From: Amphibalanus amphitrite
Lineage: Eukaryota > Arthropoda > Thecostraca > Balanomorpha > Balanidae
DNA length: 64,000 bases
Assembly: GCF_019059575.1 (NCBI RefSeq)
Contig: NW_024881599.1
Coordinates: 930,001 to 994,000 of the forward strand
Direction of reading: 5' to 3'
The first letter of the stretch is position 1. Every line of letters begins with the position of its first letter. Shown here piece after piece: positions 21,856-30,661 of the stretch. The translations under genes and the position numbers were made by a program. The notes under the pieces were generated by a model. It saw only the letters and a program-made list of their open reading frames with translations. It did no database searches and was not told the origin of the DNA.

Positions 21856-21866
21856 ATCCCCCCTCG
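21856..21866 (-). promoter_or_regulatory. Polypurine tract
   Basis: On the minus strand CGAGGGGGGAT directly precedes the 3' LTR, the expected place for the plus-strand DNA primer of an LTR retrotransposon. Confidence 0.65.
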
Positions 21867-21982
21867 AGACTTTAGGTACCGTATGGTGCCAAAGTCTGAA
21901 GACAAATGGGCGAACGCAAAGAACTCTGTTGACAAGGAAATAGAACGACATCGTAAGTCGTAACGCACAACCGAAGGACACG

Positions 21983-24900
21983 TCACTCGCAAACATAGTC
22001 ATCGAGGTACTGCGGTCGGTGGCGTTCCCGGACGCCATGACGAGTACATCGCGGGAGAGCAGGGGGCGAAGCGGCGGGTTCCCTCTCGTGCTCGACCGGA
22101 GCAGGAGGACACGCGCGCGCGCTCTTCCCGGGCGAGCGGTTGGGTGTCGCGGATGGGGCGAAGTGGTGGGAAGGTGACGCGCTGCTTGGCTGGCTGGCCG
22201 GTCCAGGTGCAGGCTCACGGGGGATGAGAGAGCGGGGAGACGAGGCCATGTCGCTGTGAGGCGGCGTGGGTGGACTGGGGCGGTTGGCGAGTGTGCGCGA
22301 ACAGTCGCCGGCGCTGTGGGGCAGTGGCAATCCGCACGATGGATCCTGCGTGTCCCTCTTCACAGAACTCTCGTCTCGGGACTGCGTCCGTGGGATCTGT
22401 GGTAGTCTCACCTCTCGTGCCAGTGGCGGGCGAGGAATGAACGGGGTGTAGGAGCGTAGATGCTTGCGGTTGCGGATGGTAACACGTCCAGATCCGTCAA
22501 CCTTCACCACGTACTGGTCAAACTGACGTACTTCGATAACGATCCCCGTCTTGTCCCACTTCATGGGGTGCGGACCTATGAGGTTTTGAAGGCGCACTGT
22601 GTCACCGACGACGAGTGGGGGCAACATCCGAGTGTGTTCGGAGAGCCGCTCGTGCGTCCTCATGTGACGGTTGCGAAGTGCCTCTTCGCGGTGGGCGAGG
22701 GTCTCCCGCCATGTGCTGTGGGGCTGGTATTTTCCGGGATGGATTGGGATAAAATCCCTGATCGGCCGTCCGAAGATAACTTGGGCGGGCGACATGCGAG
22801 TGTCGCGGTCCGGCGTGTTGCGGTATTGTAGTACGGCACGCTGAAAACGATCTGTGTCCAGACTACCATCTGGCAGTGAACTGTCTGATATCAGTCGCTT
22901 GACGGTTTTGACTGCTATCTCCGCTCGACTGTTACTGTGGGGAAATCCTACAGAGGATAGGCGATGCCGTACTCCCCAATCACGGAGGAACTGCTGAGTG
23001 GCAGTTGCTGTGAACTCCGGGCCACCGTCGGATGATAGCTCGTCACTGATGCCAAACGTGACAAAGATGCGCCGCAGTGCAGCGATGAGGCCCTTGGAGC
23101 CGTCCGCAGACTCCTCCACGATAGGCCAGTTACTGTAACGGTCCACAGCCACCAGATAGTGGTGGCCGTTGTGAGAAAAGTAGTCGGCACAGATAGCTTG
23201 GAATGGGTACGCTGGGAGGAGCGGAGGCGTGGGTGGGGACGATGGCTGAGACGGGGCGTTGCGGTTACATGCCTCGCACCGTGAACGCGTGTTCCCAATA
23301 GCCATAGACATGCCAGGCCAAAAGAACGAGCTCCCGGCCCGTGCATCCATCATTGTCACTCCTTGATGGGCGGCGTGAAGTGCTTGAAGAGTGCGATCAC
23401 GTAGGGAAGTCGGTATAACGACCCTGTCGTCGTAGAGGAGCACGCCATCGTAGTCGCTCAGTTTCTCTCGGTATCGATAGTAAGGGCGAACAGCCGGCGG
23501 CATCTCAGCTGCGGTGGCTGGAAAACCGTCGTGGATGAAGTCGGATAGGGTTCTCATATCTGGATCGCTGGCAGTGGCGGCCCGTACGTCATCCCATGTG
23601 ATAGACCGTATAAGTTCGAGTGTGGATGAAGCGCACAGGATAGAGCACTGCTCATCATCAGTGTCGTTCACGTGACACCGAGAGTCCGGGAGGATCTCGC
23701 AGATGGGAGCCGGGCGTGCGCCCGGAAGACCGGCAGAGATCGTGGATGCAGCTACGTCATCGGGTAGGTCTGGAGGCTCCGCAGCACCGACTGGGTGCCG
23801 GGACAGGGCGTCGGCTGCGGTGTTGCGCACTCCAGGGATGTGGACGACGCTGAATCGGAAACGGAGGCTCTTTTCTTTTAGATTGCGCAGTCGGGGGTTG
23901 GGAATGTCTTCCAGGGAACGGTCCCCTAGGATCTTCAGAAGGGGCCGGTGGTCGACGGCGACGATGAGATCGGAGCAGCCCAGGGTGAAGTGACGGGCCT
24001 TGTTCAGGGCGTCGACAACAGCTAGGGCTTCACCCTCCACTGGTGCGTAGCGGGCCTCAGCACCGTGGGTGAAGCGGCTACCCACCAGTACCACACGCCA
24101 TCCGAGGCGGCAGCAGAAGGGACGGCGTCCGCTGCAGCCACAGTGTTTTTGGAACAGCCAGTATCCGATGCCGTCTTTTGACCAGTCGGTCACAAGGCAG
24201 GTGGGGAGTGATGTGTCAAAGATTTCCACGCCAGTTTCGATCTGTTTCAGGATCTCCGTCTTTGATCGGCGGAAGATTTCGTCGATCTCTGCAGTCCAAC
24301 TGAATGGACGGCCGGGTTTCAGGAGGTCTCGGTATGGCTTCATGTAGTCGGCTGATGCGAAAGCGTACGCTACCTGGTTGATGAGACCGAACCAGCTGCG
24401 GACATCCGTTAGGTTGCGCGGAGTGGGGAACGCCTCGATGGCTTGCAGCATCTTTGGACATGGTCGGACGGTCGTCGGTGTGATCTCGAAGCCTGCGAAG
24501 TTGACGACGTCTTGAGCGAAGCAGAACTTCGATGGATTCTGGACGATACCGTGACGGCCACATGTGTCGAGCCACTGTACGGTCTGGTGGAAGGCTTCCT
24601 CCACGCTCGAAGCCCAGAGGAGTGTGTCGTCCACGCATTTCGTTTTGTTAGGTATGTCCGCAACGATGGCGTCGAACCGTCTCGTGTAGCCATCGCCCGA
24701 CGCTACATAACCCTGTGGAGCCACACGGTATCGGTACCGACCCCAGGGTGTGATGAAGGTCGTCAGGTGTCTATCGTCCGGATGGAGTGGAACGGCGTGA
24801 TATCCGTTCCAGGCGTCGCATACGGTCTTCTTGGTTCCACGAGGTACGGCACGAGCTTGTTGAAAGGGGGATTGGGTGTGATGAGTCTCTCGTGTTGCGT

Positions 24901-25603
24901 GGGCGTTGAGGTCCTGGAGGTCGACGGTACGGCGGGGCTTGCCGTTTTTCTTCGGGCTGATGACCATTCGATGGCACCAGGTGACTGGCGTGCTCGGCGG
25001 TACCTCTTCGATGACGCCAAGCCTGCAGTCCTGGTCGAGACCAGCCTTCACGTCGTCTTGCCAGTGTATTGGTACCGGTATGGGTTTGTGATGCGCAACT
25101 GGCTGCGCATCTGGGTCCACCATCAATCGAAGTGGTGGGCCCTCCATGGTGGGGAGGGGCTGGTGGCTGCACACATTGAAGGTGCTTGAGGAGTAGTACC
25201 TGAGAAGCCAGTCCTCGATCTTCTCCCTGTTTTCGTCCGTTGGAGGATACGGTGGGGCTTGTGGGAGAGGTGGCGGTAGCTGGCGTCGAGGGCAGTCACA
25301 TGCCGCGGTCAAGCAGGATTCCGACGAGGTGGAATCACATGATGCGGCTGTAGTTCCTGACTTCACATCGTCGGGGAGCCCCGTCCGCGGGAAGTCGGCT
25401 CCGATGACGCCCAGCGCTTCGCATGCTCCTCTGGACAGGAAGAACTTGTCCGTTGCGTCCGTGAAGTATACCATCTGCCTGGTCTCCACGGCGCCTGGTT
25501 CCCGCGTGTCAGATATCCGCATGGCCAGCGCGCCTCGGATAGTGATGGGGGCGTTGTTGGCGGCAGTCATCTGCAGCTTGACGGGGGTGAAAGCATCATA
25601 CAT
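21983..25603 (-). CDS. pol: Gypsy-type pol polyprotein (partial protease, RT, RNase H, integrase)
   Basis: 1206 codons without a stop. Residues 1-75 resemble only the C-terminal half of a retropepsin-like protease; the D-T/S-G active site is absent. Reverse transcriptase spans about 165-345, with the first catalytic Asp at 263 (VCDAWNGYHAV) and CVDD at 323-326. RNase H follows with Asp473, Glu524, Asp551 and Asp598. Integrase has an HHCC zinc site (His743, His746, Cys776, Cys779) and a DD35E core (Asp807, Asp859, Glu895). A proline- and arginine-rich tail follows. All RT, RNase H and integrase catalytic residues seem intact. It is a retrotransposon protein and not a host gene. Confidence 0.95.
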   Translation of the reverse strand: MYDAFTPVKLQMTAANNAPITIRGALAMRISDTREPGAVETRQMVYFTDATDKFFLSRGACEALGVIGADFPRTGLPDDVKSGTTAASCDSTSSESCLTAACDCPRRQLPPPLPQAPPYPPTDENREKIEDWLLRYYSSSTFNVCSHQPLPTMEGPPLRLMVDPDAQPVAHHKPIPVPIHWQDDVKAGLDQDCRLGVIEEVPPSTPVTWCHRMVISPKKNGKPRRTVDLQDLNAHATRETHHTQSPFQQARAVPRGTKKTVCDAWNGYHAVPLHPDDRHLTTFITPWGRYRYRVAPQGYVASGDGYTRRFDAIVADIPNKTKCVDDTLLWASSVEEAFHQTVQWLDTCGRHGIVQNPSKFCFAQDVVNFAGFEITPTTVRPCPKMLQAIEAFPTPRNLTDVRSWFGLINQVAYAFASADYMKPYRDLLKPGRPFSWTAEIDEIFRRSKTEILKQIETGVEIFDTSLPTCLVTDWSKDGIGYWLFQKHCGCSGRRPFCCRLGWRVVLVGSRFTHGAEARYAPVEGEALAVVDALNKARHFTLGCSDLIVAVDHRPLLKILGDRSLEDIPNPRLRNLKEKSLRFRFSVVHIPGVRNTAADALSRHPVGAAEPPDLPDDVAASTISAGLPGARPAPICEILPDSRCHVNDTDDEQCSILCASSTLELIRSITWDDVRAATASDPDMRTLSDFIHDGFPATAAEMPPAVRPYYRYREKLSDYDGVLLYDDRVVIPTSLRDRTLQALHAAHQGVTMMDARAGSSFFWPGMSMAIGNTRSRCEACNRNAPSQPSSPPTPPLLPAYPFQAICADYFSHNGHHYLVAVDRYSNWPIVEESADGSKGLIAALRRIFVTFGISDELSSDGGPEFTATATQQFLRDWGVRHRLSSVGFPHSNSRAEIAVKTVKRLISDSSLPDGSLDTDRFQRAVLQYRNTPDRDTRMSPAQVIFGRPIRDFIPIHPGKYQPHSTWRETLAHREEALRNRHMRTHERLSEHTRMLPPLVVGDTVRLQNLIGPHPMKWDKTGIVIEVRQFDQYVVKVDGSGRVTIRNRKHLRSYTPFIPRPPLAREVRLPQIPRTQSRDESSVKRDTQDPSCGLPLPHSAGDCSRTLANRPSPPTPPHSDMASSPRSLIPREPAPGPASQPSSASPSHHFAPSATPNRSPGKSARACPPAPVEHEREPAASPPALPRCTRHGVRERHRPQYLDDYVCE

Positions 25604-25606
25604 ACT

Positions 25607-25619
25607 ATGTGTTGGTCAT
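25607..25619 (-). promoter_or_regulatory. Candidate primer-binding site, complementary to own LTR
   Basis: In element orientation ATGACCAACACAT lies 4 nt after the 5' LTR. It is an exact 13-nt complement of LTR positions 25662-25674. I do not recognise a tRNA 3' end here. The arrangement resembles self-priming as described for Tf1-like elements, in which the 5' end of the RNA pairs with the primer-binding site. Inferred. Confidence 0.45.
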
Positions 25620-25623
25620 AAAT

Positions 25624-25780
25624 AGACCTCAGTCATTTGCTTCGGATTGTATTTGACAGCAATGACCAACACATCTGAAAGCACAAGGAAGGAAGCATCA
25701 GGACAGAGGTGTACCTAGCTGGGAGTGATGCAGGCAAGGATAAAACAGTTACAAACGATACATGGGTACCACAGTCCTCT
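25624..25780 (-). repeat. 5' LTR (157 bp)
   Basis: Upstream LTR in element orientation, matching 21699-21855 except at the first base. It contains the 13-nt segment complementary to the candidate primer-binding site, about 40 nt before its end. Confidence 0.85.
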
Positions 25781-25804
25781 AAATATACTTGCATAAAGTA
25801 TAAA

Positions 25805-26979
25805 CCCACGCCGGGCCGGTACATGGTACCAACCGCGCCGGGCCGAGGGTGTATGAAACCCCCGCCCCCTCCCCCTAACTCGGCTTCTGGGCCACGTAGC
25901 CACACGGGGTAAGCGGCATTCCAAAGAGCGTAAGAAATAATGGCGGATATACATGGTCATTTTTTAGGTCAGGTCAAAGGTCAAGTCACCATAGGTCATT
26001 AAAGGCAAATTTTGTCTATTTCAACAATTTTCGAAACGCCCGACGCATAACTTGGGAACCAACAGAACTACAGCGCCGCGGAAAAGTGCATTCGATAGCT
26101 CTTTTACAGGTCTTACCGAGTTGTATACGTCGATTTGACCTCAGGTCAACCGTTTAGCCTCCAGAGGGCAAAAACTAAAAAAAATAGCCGTGTTTAGGAA
26201 AAACGTTTTTTTCGGTAATAACTTTTGACTCAAAAGAGCCATGACATTACTTTTGCCAGCATCGTGTTCCTCTCGTCAAGACGCTTCGAATGAACTATAA
26301 TTTGACCTTGAAAGGTCAACTTGAAAACTTAACCTCAGGTCAAGGTCATGACCTGACCGGAAAATGTTGCATATCAGTCGATCCGCAACGTCGAGCCGAA
26401 CACATCTGAGGCGTTTTCAGCGCTCTAGCACGCCTCTATCAGAAGTTTTTAGCGAAAAACTGTTAGATTCTGTTCGTGACCTGAGATGACCTCGGGGACG
26501 TAACGAGGGGTTACAGTTGCCATTTTCCGGTTCAGTGTGTCAATTTTACCTACATTTCGATTTTTGAGAGTGTCTAGAATAGCGTTCGTGCAAAACAGAC
26601 GCTTTTCAATTTTCTCCCATTGACTTTCATATACCTAATGGAGAGAACGCAAAATTGACCTGACCTTAGGTCACCGATATCAAAATGCCGAGATATACAT
26701 TTTGTAGATAATGCTGCTCTTATCAATCGCTGAAAGTTTCAAGGCAATCGATCATTCGGTGTAGCTATGACGAGCATTCTTATTTTTTCTGAGGTAAGGT
26801 CACTTGGCGTGACCTGGTGACCTGACCTAAGGCGACCTGGGTCTGAAATTTTCACAACATGTGCGGAAAAGATGCACGAACAGGTATGCCAAAAACGGCG
26901 GCGCTCCGCGACGCCGTTTTTGAGATATCTGCGAAAAAACGCAGGGGGGGTGTTCAAACACCCCCCGGCCCGGCGCGGG
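25805..26979 (+). mobile_element. Element N copy 2, AGGTCA-rich hairpin element (1.2 kb)
   Basis: Left end CCCACGCCGGGCCGG preceded by TAAA; right end CCGGCCCGGCGCGGG followed by TTAA (26980-26983). The left end repeats the terminal motif (CCGCGCCGGGCCGAGGG) before a weak C/G stem. The right end has TCTGCGAAAAAACGC, then GGGGGG-TGTT-CA-AACA-CCCCCC (26945-26966). A second stem-loop (AAAAACGGCG with CGCCGTTTTT) lies at 26891-26921. There are many AGGTCA sites, including AGGTCAGGTCAAAGGTCA at about 25966. Non-coding. Confidence 0.85.
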
Positions 26980-26983
26980 TTAA

Positions 26984-28026
26984 GAGACCATTGCAGAGCC
27001 GGAAGGATTATAGGAATTGGGAGAAACGTTGGTCTGGACAGGCACCCTAGAGAGTCAGCGGGGCTGAGCCCGTCCGAATGGACAGGCCGACCAGCCCCCC
27101 AAGCACTCTCTGCACCCGGCTACGGGTGTGCTCCCTTGGGAGCAGTGGTGCGCTTCAAGGGAGCAGCCCGCATGAGATAAAGTTGCCTGTCCAGCCCGGA
27201 TCGAGAGCTGCTGCGTGGAGGAGAAGGATTTGAACTTGATCTGAACATCCTGAGGATAAAAACGACGGACGGGTGTTGCGTTCACACCCGTTTCCCCGTG
27301 CCTTTTAACACTGGTTGCGGCGGGCGGCCGGCTCCCCTCCTTAGTGAAGATATCCGCGCCGCTAGATGGCAGCCCGCTCCGCGGGTACACCGATAACAAT
27401 GGGAAGCGGGGAGAGTTGCCGATCCGTTAGGTGATCCGTGATGCCGTGAATGCCACTGCGCTGGTGAAAACCGTCTATCGACGCTTGAAGGATGGGTGGT
27501 GAGGCGAAACGCACAAAGCGTGCGTAAAGACTTGACAGCATGGTCACAATGTTGTGCACAAATCGCCATGCAGTGGACACATACATAGATGCCGAAGAGT
27601 ACGCAGACCTTCCGAAAACTGATGATGCTGCCAGCTTAGTACAGGAAAAACAGTAGCTGGAACTCCAGCTTCTGCTTTTCGGCTTCCTTCTCTTCTTCAG
27701 GCGTCTGCTCAACCAAAACATCAACAACTCTGGCGACTGTAGTGCACTGCATACGAGTTATCTTTGTACTGCAGATCAGTCATGGCAGGTACTGTTCTTT
27801 CAACAAAGCCATGGACTGTACTTCTTAATCTCTGTTGATCTGGCAGGTCCCTGAAACCAGGTGGCCTGTGAACAATCATGCAAATTAAGGTATATGCTGC
27901 AGTTAGGATGCGAAATATGTTTGTTTAGAGCGTTACGTTACAACTAATTACGTTGCAAATCACCTGCTCTGCCCAGCCAGTAGGTTTGCAAACTAGATAG
28001 TTCCGTTGGAAGTTAACTAGTCAGTC
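26984..28026. other. Sparse region with a Harbinger scrap and an exon-like frame
   Basis: At about 27401-27430 the plus strand reads GAGTTGCCGATCCGTTA and GTGATCCGTGA, nearly the same DNA as the transposase segment at 21269-21310, but only over some 30 bp. On the minus strand, about 27775-27645 has a coding-like stretch ending with an acidic-basic region (EEEKEAEKQKLEFQLLFFLY, then stop), preceded by a CAG boundary. I recognise no family. Nothing else is supported. Confidence 0.25.
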
Positions 28027-28030
28027 TTAA

Positions 28031-28507
28031 AGGGACCCTCCCACCTTCAAAAAAGTTAATGAATTGGCATGAAAGTGATCTCGCTCGGTTCAGAAAGAGC
28101 AAAAAAGAGCATCTACCAAATATCACCGAAAAATCTTCACCGGTTTTCAAGATATTAGACATTTACTTTTGCTTACTTTTTTGGGATCTCCGCTGTTTCT
28201 AGCGACTTCATTTTGGAAGTGCGGCGTTTGCGGCAGATGTTGCGCGCAAATCGCATATACCACCACTGCTTCACAAAGATGTTATTATAAGGTTTTAAAA
28301 TCGTTAGATCACCGCTGACGTCACAAATTCTAAGGGGGCATCCCAATGCATTAGCCCCTTAGAATCCGAAAACTGCAAGTTTGAAATTCCATATCTCCGA
28401 ATTAAAGCATTTTTCGGTGTTGTGAGTGCCCAAACCGGTATTTGCAGGCCATGGCCACCAATTTGGCTATCTCAACTCAAAACTAATGTTCAGGTGGGAT
28501 GGTCATT
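28031..28507. mobile_element. MITE with TTAA target (477 bp)
   Basis: The ends AGGGACCCTCCCACCTTCAA and, inverted, AATGACCATCCCACCTGAAC are imperfect TIRs. Each is bounded by TTAA (28027-28030, 28508-28511). An internal stem ATTCTAAGGGG with CCCCTTAGAAT lies at about 28326-28366. TTAA targets suggest piggyBac or Kolobok. It lacks the AGGTCA motifs and G/C hairpins of the E1-type elements. Confidence 0.65.
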
Positions 28508-28511
28508 TTAA

Positions 28512-30173
28512 TTTGAAAACTTACTAGGCATGATGCAAACTAACTGGGTGGGATGCAAACTGCCTAGACATGCTGCAAAGGAAAGGTTATAATGCGAAGT
28601 AGGCGAGTAGTGGCTACCTTTGAGCTTCAATAGGGTTGGGACCTATCTGCATGCTCTGTATGTTTTGGTAAAATAAGAAAGCTCAGCATTTTTAATGATT
28701 TAATTTAAAATCACTTTGTTAAAAAAATGCCTAGTTAGCTCAGAAATTAATTATTTGTGACTGAAAACAACTTGCTTCTGATTGGTCGGGCTAATCATGA
28801 CGTCACATGTAGGTATATAACTGTCTGTATATTTGGCGCAGTTGAGACATACATTTTCTATGTATTTTCCTATGGTAAATCGGAGTGATTGGTCGTGTTT
28901 TCAGTGTCTCTTTATTTTGCGCTGGTATTGCGTGGCTAAGAGGTTTTATCAAGAATGACATATACTAAAATGTTCCTTTAATAATGGAGCTTCAATATCT
29001 GTGAGTTTTATTGGCAAGCGAAAACTGATTTCGCTGTTATTTTATCTGGAAATTACTCATTTTTTAGGTCAATATTCAAAATATTTTACGGGAACAATTT
29101 GGCACTTCTCTTGATTTTTGCACTCAAATCGCGTGCGATTCAACTGTATTGGAACTTGCAAAGAAGCTTGGTGATTAATTAACTGTGTTGTTATGGCACT
29201 GTTTGCAAAGCATGGATAATGAAACTGTGCCAAAGACTTAGCTACATAGCAATGCCTCTAGTAACACGCAGGAGGGACAGAATTCAGAGTCCGATCGAGA
29301 AGAATCGGTGCAAATGCTACGAGGACCAGGCAGCTCTGATACGATAGCTAGTCATCTCACTCCCGATTAGACCAGCTGATTCCTGACAGCACCGACTCGG
29401 ATGCAAAGATGGAGCTCATCTTCCAAGCCAGAAACCAGTTCTTTGATGGAAGATGTGATGCTGCCTCTGTCTCTGCTTTGTTGGCCACTTTGGACGGGGC
29501 GGAGCTCCGCTCCTTGCGTGAGCGGTTATTCGCCTGTCATCCAGAAATAGTTCCTTCGTTTGCTGGCCGTTTCCTGATTAGGTGCAATACGGGGATCTGT
29601 AATCAGGGAAGTAACTTTCCATATGAAAGGGGTGCAGGTGTACCCCCGTCCCCCATCTACTAGAAGTGCACCCCCATAGGCTAAGCGGCGCCCCACACGC
29701 CGCCCCACACGATTAGCTCTAGAGCAGATGGCGAGGGTGAGGGTGATTTCCCGGCTACATTCCATCTCGGCGTCGTGATGCTTGTGGGCTTGGAAAGCGT
29801 CCAGTCTTATGTAGGGTAGTGTAGGGGATGATAGGGGTGATAGGGGATTGAGTTCAATAAGGTCCTTACATTTGAAAGGTTTGAACAACCTTTCAATCAG
29901 CACAACATACCACAAATTAAAATAAAAAACTACCAAACTCCGCCCAACTAATATTAATAAACATTACAGCCAAACTAATGGCCTAAATAAAAATATATCT
30001 CAAACCCGAACAGTTATCGCGGGTGATGGCGCCATGAGTTATTATCCAAAACAGATGCAAATAAACATGTTTGTATGTCCGATGTATGTTTGTTTTAAAA
30101 ACGTTGCAGCGGCGCTGGGAACTGCAGTCTTAGATCTGGGTATGTTTGGCATCTGCAACTCTTCATATACACA
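28512..30173. other. AT-rich region, one unassigned ORF
   Basis: Mostly unique-looking AT-rich sequence. A plus-strand frame at 29409-29663 (84 codons, beginning MELIFQARNQFFDGRCDAAS) has a balanced, protein-like composition up to about residue 56. It resembles no family I know and has no conserved partner here. A TAGGGG repeat occurs near 29812-29850. I make no functional claim. Confidence 0.3.
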
Positions 30174-30177
30174 TTAA

Positions 30178-30659
30178 CCCTATTTCGGACGGGGAGGCCT
30201 TTCAGGATTTTCTTGTACAATTGTCAAACGCCGCGAGACATTCAGCTCATATTTGGTAACTTTTCCTAAATGCTCATTGCGCACATCTCAGCAAAAAAAA
30301 AAAAAAAAAAAAATGCCGGGTCAGGTCAGGTCAGGTAACCAGAGCGGGTTTGTTGACCCCACCTCAGAAAAGTTTGCAATCACGTCAGAGCTTGAGTTTT
30401 TCACGAAGTTATTTCCTCTCATCAAGTCTTCAAAACAGTACCTGCAGTATGTGTCGTTTGTATATCTCAGAATTTTTTATCTGTGACCTGAGGTTAGGTC
30501 AGAGTCGCGACCTTTACATTGCAAGCCTATGGAAAAATATTGAAATGCGACCTGCCTCGAGTAAACGAGTCAAAACCACCCAATTCTATAAGAATTATGA
30601 CAAATTATCTTATCTGTAATGATCCAGGTGCCATTTACTGACAGGGACACCGGAGAGGG
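30178..30659 (+). mobile_element. Small TTAACCC-bounded AGGTCA element
   Basis: Starts CCCTATTTCGG after TTAA (30174-30177) and ends CCGGAGAGGG before TTAT, so the ends are loosely inverted and the right target site has decayed. It includes an A-run at 30296-30312 and AGGTCAGGTCAGGT at about 30320. Probably a degenerate, shortened relative of E1. Confidence 0.5.
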
Positions 30660-30661
30660 TT

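Larger units (their letters stand above)
21699..25780 (-). mobile_element. Gypsy-type LTR retrotransposon without gag
   Basis: Two 157-bp direct repeats (21699-21855 and 25624-25780) that differ only at one edge base flank one long pol frame on the minus strand. AAAT lies on both outer sides (21695-21698, 25781-25784), a plausible 4-bp target duplication. The internal region is only about 3.8 kb. The pol start codon lies about 20 bp inside the 5' LTR, leaving no room for gag. Near-identical LTRs and an unbroken frame indicate recent insertion; mobility would need Gag from elsewhere. Confidence 0.9.

Noticed and set aside
22266-25189. Plus-strand open frames of up to 248 codons opposite the pol gene
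   Set aside because: Antisense shadows of a GC-rich coding region; the minus-strand frame has all RT, RNase H and integrase motifs.
27115-27180. Possible tRNA-like fold (CTCCCTTGGGAG and GCTTCAAGGGAGC)
   Set aside because: Short stems only; no A and B box arrangement or cloverleaf could be made.
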